Positions 1 to 7,732 are shown, counted from the first letter of the stretch. The stretch: DNA of 17,540 nt from a bacterium UBP8_UBA817 (GCA_002296285.1 DBHX01000062.1:1-17540); one strand, 5' to 3'. The notes: generated by a model from the sequence alone, not told the origin. Numbers and translations: made by a program.

Positions 1-165
1 GGAAGAAAGGGGGATGGCTCTTTTTTAAGGGTTGTGAAGAACGCTTACAATGGGAATACCACTGGAGGCGGGGATGTGGTGTGCTCTGGCTTCAATAGAT
101 GCCACCCCATTGAATTGATGCTCCCAATCGTTGTGTTTGAGATTGATCCGAATCTTCAATTTTAA
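1..165 (+). CDS. C-terminal end of an unidentified protein (partial)
   Basis: Reading frame 1 is open from the window edge to a TAA at 163-165, giving 54 residues with two cysteines (VVCSGFNRC) and ending in EIDPNLQF. No start is visible, so the gene enters from the left. I recognise no family. The spaced Cys pair and Gly/Asn-rich stretch would fit an exported protein, but that is only an impression. An open frame this short could also be chance; the downstream gene having its own promoter at 263-291 is compatible with a gene ending here. Confidence 0.4.
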   Translation, partial: GRKGDGSFLRVVKNAYNGNTTGGGDVVCSGFNRCHPIELMLPIVVFEIDPNLQF

Positions 166-231
166 CGTCCTCTAGCCGAGAATCTTCCCTTTTTTTCCTG
201 CATATTCCCCCATTTTCTAAATGGTGCTCTC

Positions 232-257
232 TAATGAATCATTTAAATGATTCATTA
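232..257. promoter_or_regulatory. 26-bp perfect palindrome, candidate regulator site
   Basis: The half-site TAATGAATCATTT is followed immediately by its exact reverse complement, with no mismatch or spacer. It ends five bases before the -35 of the promoter at 263-291, so its centre lies near -53 relative to the predicted start of transcription. That position suits an activator, or a repressor acting from upstream. No T-run follows it, so it is not a typical terminator. The cognate protein is unknown. Confidence 0.55.
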
Positions 258-262
258 TCCGC

Positions 263-291
263 TTGTCTAAAATTGTTATATTTTGTAATAT
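263..291 (+). promoter_or_regulatory. sigma70-like promoter of the lipoprotein gene
   Basis: TTGTCT (263-268), 17 bases, then TAATAT (286-291). Transcription would start near 298, leaving a leader of about 75 bases before the start codon at 373. Confidence 0.6.
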
Positions 292-372
292 CTTTTATAT
301 TACGTTAAAAAAGATGATGAATCAATGCCGCTTAGTGGGGTTGGTGAGTCATACAATATTCGGAGGTTTAAA

Positions 373-1188
373 ATGAAGGTTTTGATGTTGTTAATGGTGA
401 TGATAATGATGGGGTGCTCGTCATCCACAAGTTCTGTTAAGAAAACGGTGAATGAAGAGTCTGGCAACTCAGATGACCCGGTTGTCGCTGAAAATGCTTT
501 GGTAACCGCTCGTTGGACGCATGAGGGTGGGGTGTTAAGCGATTCCAACGGGTCCATAGGGTTTCTCTTGAAGGACTCGACCAAACGCGTGCTACTGTCA
601 GCATCGTCCAATGCGGATGGGCAATCGTCGACGAATGTCGCGGCGTATGACACCACGTTTGGCATGACGGTTGGTGATTATGGCATTGGGTATGCGGTCC
701 CCTCATCCAATACGTACCCGCTCATCTACACCACCACGTCGAATGTGGCCATAAATTTTGTTGATGATGTGTCGTTGGGGGACGTATCGTTTAATGAGGC
801 CACGCGGTGTTCGGTAGCGGTCAGCTATCCGCTCTCGACAGCAAGTTATGCTGTTAGCCGATCCTATGACACAGGGTTGGTGGGCGGATTATTTGATCAA
901 TCATCAAGACTGACCACGACTTATGAAACCATTTCTAGTGGAGGTAGCATAACAGGACTATTGGTGAGCGTTCAATTTGATTGTTTACTCAATGGATCAT
1001 CCGATTCGTTGGGCATTATTCTGACGTTTAAAGGCACCAGTATTCCAGATAATACGGCGCCTAACTCTTCTTGGCCCACCATTGGTACCGTGACAATAAA
1101 TCAAATTGAGGGCCTGTCCGGAGTTGTGAATCCTATTACCCCGACGTCTAATACCGATTTTTCATCGTATAATTATGAAGGGCAATAA
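373..1188 (+). CDS. putative lipoprotein of unknown function
   Basis: 271 residues. The start at 373 is chosen over the upstream ATG at 325 because GGAGG lies six bases before it (362-366) and because the protein then begins with a typical signal peptide, MKVLMLLMVMIMMGCSSS. The Cys after MMG is a probable lipidation site, although Met at -3 is a weak lipobox residue. The Ser/Thr/Asn-rich mature part, with many short hydrophobic stretches, looks like an extracytoplasmic beta-rich domain. Two further Cys (in RCSV and FDCLL) could form a disulfide. The product is probably anchored in the outer membrane. It converges tail to tail with the DUF2237 gene, five bases apart. I do not recognise the family. 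Confidence 0.8.
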   Translation: MKVLMLLMVMIMMGCSSSTSSVKKTVNEESGNSDDPVVAENALVTARWTHEGGVLSDSNGSIGFLLKDSTKRVLLSASSNADGQSSTNVAAYDTTFGMTVGDYGIGYAVPSSNTYPLIYTTTSNVAINFVDDVSLGDVSFNEATRCSVAVSYPLSTASYAVSRSYDTGLVGGLFDQSSRLTTTYETISSGGSITGLLVSVQFDCLLNGSSDSLGIILTFKGTSIPDNTAPNSSWPTIGTVTINQIEGLSGVVNPITPTSNTDFSSYNYEGQ

Positions 1189-1193
1189 TTCAG

Positions 1194-1556
1194 CTACAAT
1201 TCAAATGATTTTAGTGTGTTCAGAGATACCTCACTGAGGACACTCTCATTGGTGGATTCAAGAATCACATGCGGTGCACAATTGTTGTTGTAGGCCTCAA
1301 CCCAACGCGATAAACATAAGCACCATTGATCGCCAGCGTTTAACCCTGGGAAGTCATATTCTGGGATGGGGTCCGATAGATTGTTGCCCGCTTGCTTTGA
1401 AAAGGCCAAAAAATCATCCGTTAATACCACGCAAATGGTGTGCTGTCCTGGGTCGTTTGTCAGGCAGGTGCAATAACCATCGCGAATGTAGCCAGTTTTT
1501 GGACTAAAACTGCAGGGCTGTAGTGGTGTGCCATACACATTTTTTTGATTGTTCAT
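1194..1556 (-). CDS. DUF2237 family protein
   Basis: 120 residues, about the usual length of this small, highly conserved bacterial family. Family hallmarks seen in order are NVYGTPLQPCS at the N-terminus, a TGYIRDGYC segment, HTICVVLTDDFLAFSK, GNNLSDPIPEYDFPGL, and the signature DQWCLCLSRWVEA near residues 78-90. The biochemical role of the family is not established. The gene is cytoplasmic, since there is no signal peptide. It is the only minus-strand gene of its unit and diverges from the acetyltransferase gene. No Shine-Dalgarno precedes the ATG; instead a -10 hexamer (1563-1568) lies exactly six bases upstream, suggesting a leaderless mRNA. Confidence 0.9.
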   Translation of the reverse strand: MNNQKNVYGTPLQPCSFSPKTGYIRDGYCTCLTNDPGQHTICVVLTDDFLAFSKQAGNNLSDPIPEYDFPGLNAGDQWCLCLSRWVEAYNNNCAPHVILESTNESVLSEVSLNTLKSFEL

Positions 1557-1562
1557 GGTGTT

Positions 1563-1591
1563 ACTTTAGGGATATTTTGTTGAATTTACAA
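1563..1591 (-). promoter_or_regulatory. promoter of the DUF2237 gene (leaderless)
   Basis: On the minus strand: TTGTAA (1586-1591), 17 bases, TAAAGT (1563-1568), then six bases and the ATG at 1556. Transcription would begin at or next to the start codon. Confidence 0.55.
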
Positions 1592-1602
1592 ATAATATTT
1601 GT
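1588..1602. promoter_or_regulatory. inverted repeat between divergent promoters
   Basis: A perfect 7-1-7 inverted repeat (arms ACAAATA and TATTTGT around one A) overlaps the -35 elements of both divergent promoters (1586-1591 minus, 1599-1604 plus). A protein bound here could control both genes. Outward-facing TTGT -35 boxes by themselves produce part of this symmetry, so it may be incidental. Confidence 0.35.
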
Positions 1603-1627
1603 CTTGCAATCAAAAAAACTCTACACT
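1599..1627 (+). promoter_or_regulatory. promoter of the acetyltransferase gene (leaderless)
   Basis: TTGTCT (1599-1604), 17 bases, TACACT (1622-1627), then six bases and the ATG at 1634. No Shine-Dalgarno is present. Confidence 0.6.
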
Positions 1628-1633
1628 TCCAAT

Positions 1634-2122
1634 ATGATTCGTGAGGCCACTGACCAAGATTTTGATGCTATTTGGTTTATTTTTCAATCCGTTGTAAAAA
1701 CAGGCACGTCGTATGTTTATTCTCCCCATACCACCAAAGACGAGGCGTATCGCATTTGGATGACCTTGCCAAAAAAAACATTTGTGATGCTTGATGATCA
1801 GGGCAGCATTGTGGGAACGTATTACATCAAACAAAATCGCCCAGATTTGGGTAGCCATATCTGTCGGTGTGGGTACATGGTCCACCCAGATGCACGCCGT
1901 CAAGGCGTTGGCGAGGCCATGTGCCAACATTCATTGACGATGGCCCCTCAGCTTGGGTTTCGAGGCATGCAATTGACCTATGTGGTCTCCACCAATACAG
2001 CCTCTGTGAATTTGTGGAAGAAAATGGGGTTCAAAGAAGTTGGCCGCGTTCCAAATGCTTATCAGCATGCTGAATTTGGTGATGTGGATGTGTTAATTAT
2101 GTACCAATCTTTAACGAATTAA
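1634..2122 (+). CDS. GNAT family N-acetyltransferase
   Basis: 162 residues, the usual size for a single-domain acetyl-CoA-dependent N-acyltransferase of the phosphinothricin/PAT-like kind. The N-terminal MIREATDQDFDAIW is the standard beta1-alpha1 of the fold. The acetyl-CoA loop RRQGVG lies at residues 88-93 (the RxxGxG/A motif), preceded by YMVHPDA, and the C-terminal motif VSTNTASVNLWKKMGF is the typical beta6/alpha4 segment. The substrate cannot be told from sequence. The start at 1634 is preferred over the longer frame from 1523 because it matches the family N-terminus and lies six bases after a good -10 element. The last 12 bases overlap the end of the convergent ABC-F gene. Confidence 0.9.
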   Translation: MIREATDQDFDAIWFIFQSVVKTGTSYVYSPHTTKDEAYRIWMTLPKKTFVMLDDQGSIVGTYYIKQNRPDLGSHICRCGYMVHPDARRQGVGEAMCQHSLTMAPQLGFRGMQLTYVVSTNTASVNLWKKMGFKEVGRVPNAYQHAEFGDVDVLIMYQSLTN

Positions 2123-3721
2123 AGCGACTTTTTCTTTGTAGGTGGCATGATTAATGAAATCATCAAATTCACCACAGTAATCCACGTGCCCTTTGGGCGT
2201 GACCTCAATGATTCGATTTGGTACGGTGGTTAATAATTCAAAGTCATTGGTGGTAAACATCATGACCTCTGGAAATTGCAGGAACCCTTCATTCAATGCG
2301 GAAATGGCTTCCAAATCCAAATGGTCGGTGGGTTCGTCAAATAATAATACATTGCCTTCCAATAACATCATGCGTGAAAACATGGCGCGGGCTTTTTCTC
2401 CTCCAGATAAGACCTTTACTTTTTTAAGGGCGTCATCCCCAGAAAATAACATTCGACCCAAATACCCTCGGAGGGTTTGTATGTCCATGTCTTCATTATA
2501 TTTTTGCAACCAATCAATTAGATTGTCTTCGGTATCAAAATAGTCTTTATTGTCTTTTGGAAAGTAAGTGTGGGTGGTGGTCTCTCCCCAAGATACGCTT
2601 CCCTCATCCGGTGTAATTTCACCCGCAAGGATGCGAAGTAGGGTGGTTTTTGAAATGGAATGGCTACCTGTTAAAGCCACTTTATCCCCATTTTCAATGG
2701 TGAAAGACACATTGTTTAATACAGTTTCACCGTCAATGGCATGGCTAATATTTGCCACTTCAACAATTTTATTGCCACATTTTCGATTGGGTTTGAATTG
2801 GATAAATGGGGAGCGTCGTTTGGATTCAGGTAATTCTTCGGGCCGAATTTGTTCAATGAGCTTTTTCCGGGAGGTGGCTTGCTTTGATTTGGATGCATTG
2901 GCAGAGAATCGTCGGACAAATTCTTCCAATTCTTTGACTTTTTGATCCGCTTTTTTATTTTTTTCTTCTTGTTGACTGCGAAATAACTCGCTGGATTGTT
3001 TCCAAAAGTCGTAGTTGCCGGGGTAAATTTTGACTTCGCCAAAATCGACATCGGCAATGTGGGTGCATACTTTATTTAAGAAATGGCGATCATGGGACAC
3101 CACAATCACGGTATTTTCATAATTTATGATTTTTTCTTCCAACCAGAGTGCCGTGTGATAATCCAATTGGTTGGTTGGCTCGTCCAATAGCAATACATCC
3201 GGTTCCCCAAACAGGGCTTGGCCCAATAAGACTTTGATTTTTTGATTGGCTTCCAATTGACTCATTTGTTGTTCATGGAATTCGGTAGGAATCCCCAACT
3301 CGTCCAATAAACTGGCCGCTTGGGCTTCTTTTTCATAGCCATCCATTTCACTGTAATCTGCTTCGTATTGAGCCACTTTCATGCCGTCCTCTTCACTCAT
3401 TTCAGGCAATGCGTAAATTCGGTTTCGCTCTGAGTAACATTCATACATGGCTTTATCACCCATAATGATGGTTTCGAGCACATTGTATTCATCAAACTCA
3501 AATTGGTTCTGTTTGAGCATGGAGATGGTGGTTTTTTTGTCTTTGGCCACATGCCCTTCAGTGGAATCCAAATCGCCGGCTAAAATTTTAAGAAGGGTTG
3601 ATTTTCCGGCCCCATTGGCGCCAATTAGTCCATAACAATTGCCCGGTGAAAACTCAACGGATACGTTTTCAAATAATTTCTTTTTCCCAAATGATATTCC
3701 TAAATTAACGGTCGCTAACAT
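2111..3721 (-). CDS. ABC-F family ATPase (YkpA/YbiT type)
   Basis: 536 residues, soluble, with two ATP-binding domains and no membrane segment. ABC-F proteins act at the ribosome as translation factors or antibiotic-resistance proteins; which applies here is unknown. Domain 1 has Walker A GANGAGKS (34-41), a degenerate signature MSQLEANQK (153-161), Walker B LLLDEPTNQLD and H-switch SHD (209-211). A charged linker (about 245-300) contains the conserved RFSANASKSKQATSRKK. Domain 2 has an unusual Walker A, GSHSISKT (352-359), YFPKDN in the Q-loop region, an intact signature LSGGEKAR, Walker B LLFDEPTDHLD, and Asn492 where the switch His is expected. The start at 3721 is chosen because AGGGAGGT precedes it by about five bases; an upstream in-frame ATG (3739) has no such site. 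Confidence 0.93.
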   Translation of the reverse strand: MLATVNLGISFGKKKLFENVSVEFSPGNCYGLIGANGAGKSTLLKILAGDLDSTEGHVAKDKKTTISMLKQNQFEFDEYNVLETIIMGDKAMYECYSERNRIYALPEMSEEDGMKVAQYEADYSEMDGYEKEAQAASLLDELGIPTEFHEQQMSQLEANQKIKVLLGQALFGEPDVLLLDEPTNQLDYHTALWLEEKIINYENTVIVVSHDRHFLNKVCTHIADVDFGEVKIYPGNYDFWKQSSELFRSQQEEKNKKADQKVKELEEFVRRFSANASKSKQATSRKKLIEQIRPEELPESKRRSPFIQFKPNRKCGNKIVEVANISHAIDGETVLNNVSFTIENGDKVALTGSHSISKTTLLRILAGEITPDEGSVSWGETTTHTYFPKDNKDYFDTEDNLIDWLQKYNEDMDIQTLRGYLGRMLFSGDDALKKVKVLSGGEKARAMFSRMMLLEGNVLLFDEPTDHLDLEAISALNEGFLQFPEVMMFTTNDFELLTTVPNRIIEVTPKGHVDYCGEFDDFINHATYKEKVALIR

Positions 3722-3768
3722 GGCAACCTCCCTGCGCATTCAAATTTAAGACTTTTTAGCCTCAAGTT

Positions 3769-3797
3769 AGCATACTCAATTTTACTCAAACATTCAA
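3769..3797 (-). promoter_or_regulatory. promoter of the ABC-F gene
   Basis: Minus strand TTGAAT (3792-3797), 17 bases, TATGCT (3769-3774). The predicted leader is about 40 bases and carries the strong Shine-Dalgarno used for the start at 3721. Confidence 0.5.
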
Positions 3798-3835
3798 TAT
3801 GAGCGTGGTCTGTTTTTTTAATGGCCGTGGCCCTG

Positions 3836-3844
3836 TGGTACACT
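3836..3844 (+). promoter_or_regulatory. extended -10 element before the symporter gene
   Basis: TGGTACACT fits the extended -10 form TGnTAnnnT and lies exactly six bases before an in-frame GTG at 3851. The -35 region is only a T-rich tract (3813-3819). If this is the promoter, the upstream in-frame ATG at 3821 cannot be the start. Confidence 0.45.
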
Positions 3845-3850
3845 AATCAT

Positions 3851-5302
3851 GTGGGAGTTCTGGATATTGCCATTGTTTTGATCTATTTGTTCTGTGTGAT
3901 CGGGATTGGGGTTTTGTCATCCAAAAAAGTGGTCTCGATGGTGGATTATTTGGTGGCCGGTCGACGTATTTCTCCGTATTTGGGGGTGGCCAGTTTGGGT
4001 GGTACAGAGTTGGGTCTGATTACAGTGATGTACAATGCCCAAAAAGGATTTTCGGCTGGCTTAAGTGCTCTTCATATGGCGATTATTGCAGGCGTTGTAA
4101 CCTTTATGGTTGGGCAAACGGGGTTTATTGTGGTGCCATTGCGCCGATTAAAGGTACTTACCATCCCCGAGTTTTATGAACAACGGTTTGGCCAATCCGT
4201 TCGAGTTCTAGGTGCGATTGTGTTGGTGTTGGCCGGGGTTCTTAACATGGGGCTCTTTCTAAAAGTGGCCGCCATATTTGTGTCCGTTATGTTTGGGTGG
4301 GACCCCACCGGTTGGCCGTTAATGATTTGCATGAGCGCATTGTTGATGATGGTGTTGGCTTACACATTGTTGGGTGGCATGGTGTCGGTGATTTTGACTG
4401 ATTTTATTCAATTTGTTTTATTGTCACTGGCGTTGATTATTTTTGTTGGTTTTCTGTATGTAGGTTTGGGGTGGGAGGCCATTGTGTCCGGCTGGATGGC
4501 TGTGCATGGGGCCGTCGGATTTAATCCGTTTCATTCAAATAGTGGCTTTGGGCTTTCGTATGTTGTTTGGATGGTGGTGACGGCGGGGTTGGTGAGCATT
4601 GCGATTTGGCCAACGGCGTTATCGCGTGCCTTGGTATTGCCAGATGATGCCGCCGTAAAAAAGCAATACACGTTGGCCAGTATTCCCATGATGGCACGCT
4701 TTGTAATTCCCATGGTGATTGGTGCCATGGCCTTTGTTTTATTGGGACCTGGGGATGGATTGGTTGCATTCCCAACCGCTGCATTGCAAGTTTTGCCTTT
4801 GGGATTTCTTGGTGTGTTGGTGGCGGGGTTGTTGGCGGCCATGATGTCGACCTTTGATGGGTATTTATTGTGTTGGTCATCGGTGATTGTTCGGGATATT
4901 ATAATGCCCTTATCGAAACGACATTGGACGGACGCAGAGCAAATGCGTTTGATCCGACGGTTTGTTGTACTGTGCGGTGTGTTTATGCTGTATTGGGGGT
5001 TATTTTATCAAGGATCGGAAGATGTATGGGATTATTTAGCGATTACTGGGGCCATTTATTTTACGGGTGCGATACCTGTGATGATTGGTGGGTTGTACTG
5101 GAAGCGTGCCAGTACCGTAGGTGCAATGTTGAGCTTATTATGTGGATGTTTCGCATTATTTGGTTTGTCACCGGTGCAGCAGGTCTTGGGTGTTCCGTTA
5201 TCATCTGCCCAGATTGGTTTGATAACCGTTGGCTTGGCCAGTGCGACATTTATTGGAGGGTCCTTGGTGTGGCCATCAACGGAGTGTTCGCATGTGGGTT
5301 AG
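3851..5302 (+). CDS. sodium/solute symporter family (SSS) transporter
   Basis: An inner-membrane secondary transporter of the SSS family (TC 2.A.21), 483 residues from GTG 3851 or 493 from ATG 3821. About 12-13 hydrophobic helices are visible. Family features include the opening GVLDIAIVLIYLFCVIGIG, the VDYLVAGRRISPYLG segment after the first helix, a TIPEFYEQRFG motif (family form P.ffe.RfG), and GLLAAMMSTFDGYLLCWSS, the region holding the sodium-binding Ser/Thr residues. The substrate is not deducible. Neither start has a Shine-Dalgarno; GTG 3851 is preferred because it follows an extended -10 by six bases and because members usually begin just before LDIA. A 38-residue membrane protein gene overlaps the stop, so the transporter may have a small subunit. 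Confidence 0.9.
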   Translation: MGVLDIAIVLIYLFCVIGIGVLSSKKVVSMVDYLVAGRRISPYLGVASLGGTELGLITVMYNAQKGFSAGLSALHMAIIAGVVTFMVGQTGFIVVPLRRLKVLTIPEFYEQRFGQSVRVLGAIVLVLAGVLNMGLFLKVAAIFVSVMFGWDPTGWPLMICMSALLMMVLAYTLLGGMVSVILTDFIQFVLLSLALIIFVGFLYVGLGWEAIVSGWMAVHGAVGFNPFHSNSGFGLSYVVWMVVTAGLVSIAIWPTALSRALVLPDDAAVKKQYTLASIPMMARFVIPMVIGAMAFVLLGPGDGLVAFPTAALQVLPLGFLGVLVAGLLAAMMSTFDGYLLCWSSVIVRDIIMPLSKRHWTDAEQMRLIRRFVVLCGVFMLYWGLFYQGSEDVWDYLAITGAIYFTGAIPVMIGGLYWKRASTVGAMLSLLCGCFALFGLSPVQQVLGVPLSSAQIGLITVGLASATFIGGSLVWPSTECSHVG

Positions 5303-5408
5303 TTTGTGGGCTGTTTTCTTAAGTGTTTTTTTTGTCATTTTTATTGTTTTTTTTGTGTTGGTAGTGGTGAAGGGGTGGGGGGAATTGATGCGGTTTTTAT
5401 ACCAATAA
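5292..5408 (+). CDS. small single-span membrane protein, likely symporter accessory
   Basis: A 38-residue ORF starting inside the last codons of the symporter gene (11-base overlap). GGAG at 5281-5284 lies seven bases before its ATG, an ideal ribosome-binding site. The product begins MWVSLWAVFLS, continues as one hydrophobic helix of about 22 residues rich in Phe/Val/Ile, and ends KGWGELMRFLYQ, with the positive charges predicting a cytoplasmic C-terminus. The stop is followed by a terminator, so it closes the transcription unit. Small one-helix partners are known for other transporters, for example MetS with MetP. A role in assembly or activity of this symporter is inference. Low-complexity T-rich DNA can mimic a membrane helix, which is the main doubt. 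Confidence 0.65.
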   Translation: MWVSLWAVFLSVFFVIFIVFFVLVVVKGWGELMRFLYQ

Positions 5409-5416
5409 TGGTTCTC

Positions 5417-5448
5417 CATGCCCAGCAACAATCATGGGGGCATGTTTT
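5417..5448 (+). terminator. rho-independent terminator after the symporter unit
   Basis: The stem CATGCCC (5417-5423) pairs with GGGCATG (5438-5444) around a 14-base loop and is followed by TTTT (5445-5448). The short T-run and long loop make it modest. It lies just after the small membrane protein gene and also just past the 3' end of the convergent pseudogene. Confidence 0.5.
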
Positions 5449-5457
5449 AAATTAGCG

Positions 5458-7732
5458 TTATTGCCTATTTTCAAATACAGCCCTTAAACCTTTGACGCTT
5501 CCAATTGGTGATGTATCAACTGACTTTTTACTACCATCTTCATTGCTAGACGTCTCAGAAACTGATGGGGTTATATCACCCAATTCTACTACCGGGGTTG
5601 TTATCTTACGAGACGCAGACGTGTTGGAAACTAATGGGGGAATCTCGCTCTCATGAACATGTGTAGTTTCCAAATCTAATCGTCGTTGTGTGGCACTTTT
5701 TTTCTGCTTATCTGAGCTGTCTTCACTAGAGCTTCCCTCGCTACTAGAGGTTACTTCAATTGTTGGTGATGCAATGTCGTCATTAAATGACAATTCTGAA
5801 TTTGGTGTAGCATTACTGTTTGATAATGAATCACCAGGGATCCTCACAATCTTGCCCCTCTCTAAATTTAAGTGACCACTTTGAATCGCTACGGCATTTT
5901 TCCTTATCTCAGGGGTTCTTGCTAAGCCCATGCTGTCATGAATGCTTATTTCACTCTCTTTAAGTGGTTTTTGCGGCGTCTGGGTTTCGTTATTCTTTCG
6001 ATTATTTTGCATTGCTTTTCTGCGTTGAAGTAAAAGTAGCAATGCGGCCAATCCTCCGATTCCGCCAACAGGGCCATAGACAAGGCCATCTTTATTCATG
6101 GTTTTTGATTCAGGCGACTTAGATGGAGCGGCTAAATGATTGCGTGTTGGATCATTTTCTAATATTGAGGTTTCGCCGGGTGCCGATGTTGATGACTAAT
6201 ATGATGAGGTTCCGCCGGGTGCCGGTGTTGTGCCGAGTGCTGTTGATGACTGAGCTGGTGAGGTTCCTTCTGTTGCCAATGTTGATGAATCAATGAGTGC
6301 TGATGAGGTTCCTTCTGGTGCCGGTGTTGTGCCGAGTGCTGTTGATGACTGAGAGTGTTATCTTTAATGTTGAATAATGTGCCGAATGGGTCTTCCATGG
6401 TTCTTAAATTGTTTAAATCATCGGCATTAAAATTATGAACTGTTAAGAATTGATCCTTGGTACGGTCATACACGCTGAATTGGCTTACTTTAAATACATT
6501 GGTCCCAAAACCATAATAATCGGGCAACACTTCTTGGTTGGGTTGATTGATTTATGTTGCTTGTCCGTTTTGTGATTGCTTTGATGCATCGTTGTTGAGT
6601 GTTCTTGTGAATGGTGTTGTTGATATTAAATCCAATGTTACATTTTGTGAAACGATAAGATCGGGCCAAGTTAATAATCGATTGGTGTTAATTCCGGGCA
6701 AGTAGGCGTTATCTTCATGGATGGTTAAACTGGTATGTTTGGAATCTCCAATAAAACCGTAAGTTTCCCCATTAATTTCGACATCTCTCGCTTGTTTGTA
6801 ATTTAATAATGGCTCGAATGTCGGGGTGCCGAATTTTTTGAACTCGGTGGTATGAATGGTAGCATTATCGTCAAATACAGAGACTTCTCGAATGGTTGAG
6901 TAAATAACAGTATCTGAATATGCGGCCATATTGCTGATTTTTTCACCCGTAGCGAATGCTTCAGACCCACACGAACTGAACGCGTCAATGGTGTAACATT
7001 CGATGCTTGATTCAGATACCACATACAGGTTGTTTTGGCTGATGACCAATGGTAAAGCCCTTTCTTTATGGCTGGTTATGGTTTTGGAGGCTTCTATCTC
7101 AAATGTTGAAGCATTTATTTTATGCATGGCAGATGAATCTTGATAGAATAGGTGTTCCTCATGAATGAGTACGCGAAGTCCTGCCGAATTATTTATTTTT
7201 TTGTCTCAATAACGTTGCCATTTACGGCATTGATTTTGGTTAACCCATTGCTGAGGTCGGTAATGTAGAGTGCCAATTGGTCGTTGTGATTCCCAAGGGC
7301 CAGTTGATGTGCTTTGTAATGCTGTTCATCCGTGGATAACCCTGGAATTTCTATACTGGTAGTGTCAGTATATGCCACCGTCGGTGGATGCGGTGATTTT
7401 ATGCAATGATAACTCATTGTTCTTTGCAAATAATGTGAATATGATTTGATCTGAATTGTTATCTGTATATATGACGGGTGCCGCATGCACGGCCCACCAC
7501 TTTTATTGTAAGTGCCGAAATTATTTAACTGGTTCGGTAGTTGCCCGGTAACAACATTGTTGGCCAAAGCATTTCCCCCATGGCTTCCCCATTGAATGGT
7601 TGTGCTTTTAGAACTTATTTCTTGATTGGGTGAATCATTGCGGGCTGAACTTATGATGTCGGATGTTTTCCTGCCACATGAACATAGCAGTATCAAAAAA
7701 GTGAAAAATGCCATTTTTTTTAATAAATTCAA
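5458..7732 (-). pseudogene. degraded gene for an exported beta-propeller protein
   Basis: Four open stretches on the minus strand (7193-7732, 6552-7127, 6159-6530, 5458-6099) join into one ancestral protein. It begins with a signal peptide containing LILLCSCGRK, a likely lipobox; a TTG start at 7732 fits the frame, ATG 7714 is the alternative. A propeller-like region follows (WGSHGGNALANNVVTG, then repeats such as LHKITASTDGGIY and MHKINASTFEIEAS), resembling PQQ-type beta-propeller proteins. Next come a Ser/Thr-rich repeat linker, a hydrophobic helix (GGIGGLAALLLLLQRRK) and a polar Ser-rich tail. Lesions seen: a frame change near 7490-7500; a compensating one near 7370-7385; loss of one base in an A7 run (7196-7202); an in-frame TAA at 6552-6554; a frame change near 6351-6366; and an in-frame TAG at 6196-6198. 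Both stops are one C-to-T change from Gln codons. Confidence 0.8.
6218..6353 (-). repeat. Ser/Thr linker repeats with two exact 37-bp copies
   Basis: Positions 6218-6254 and 6317-6353 are identical over 37 bases and lie 99 bases (33 codons) apart, with a more divergent unit between them. In the ancestral frame they encode SSTALGTTPAPxGTSS units. Multiple-of-three spacing agrees with a coding repeat in the once-intact gene. Confidence 0.75.

Noticed and set aside
437..706. Minus-strand frames under the lipoprotein gene (300-665 and 437-706).
   Set aside because: They oppose a gene with promoter, Shine-Dalgarno and signal peptide, and show no start signals.
2716..3057. Lys/Asn-rich minus-strand frame inside the ABC-F gene.
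   Set aside because: An out-of-frame reading of the charged ABC-F linker with no start signals.
4521..4880. Minus-strand open frames inside the symporter gene (also 4531-4842 and 5061-5249).
   Set aside because: They lack ribosome sites and family features and lie opposite a clear transporter; the Pro/Thr/His-rich composition is the antisense reading of Gly/Val-rich codons.
4870..5322. A 150-residue plus-strand frame overlapping the symporter end.
   Set aside because: A frame shadow of the symporter with many Cys and Trp; the genuine small gene at 5292-5408 lies in a third frame with its own ribosome site.
5458..6099. An independent membrane-anchored Ser-rich protein starting at ATG 6099.
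   Set aside because: No ribosome site precedes that ATG, and the frame continues upstream as coding-like sequence through 6195 to a stop that looks like a mutated Gln codon, so it is the 3' part of the pseudogene.
6159..6360. A His-rich repeat protein (HQQHSAQHRH-type repeats) near zinc genes, suggesting a metal-binding protein.
   Set aside because: It is the wrong frame. The same DNA in the frame continuous with 5458-6195 encodes Ser/Thr linker repeats (SSTALGTTPAP), which fit the rest of the decayed gene.
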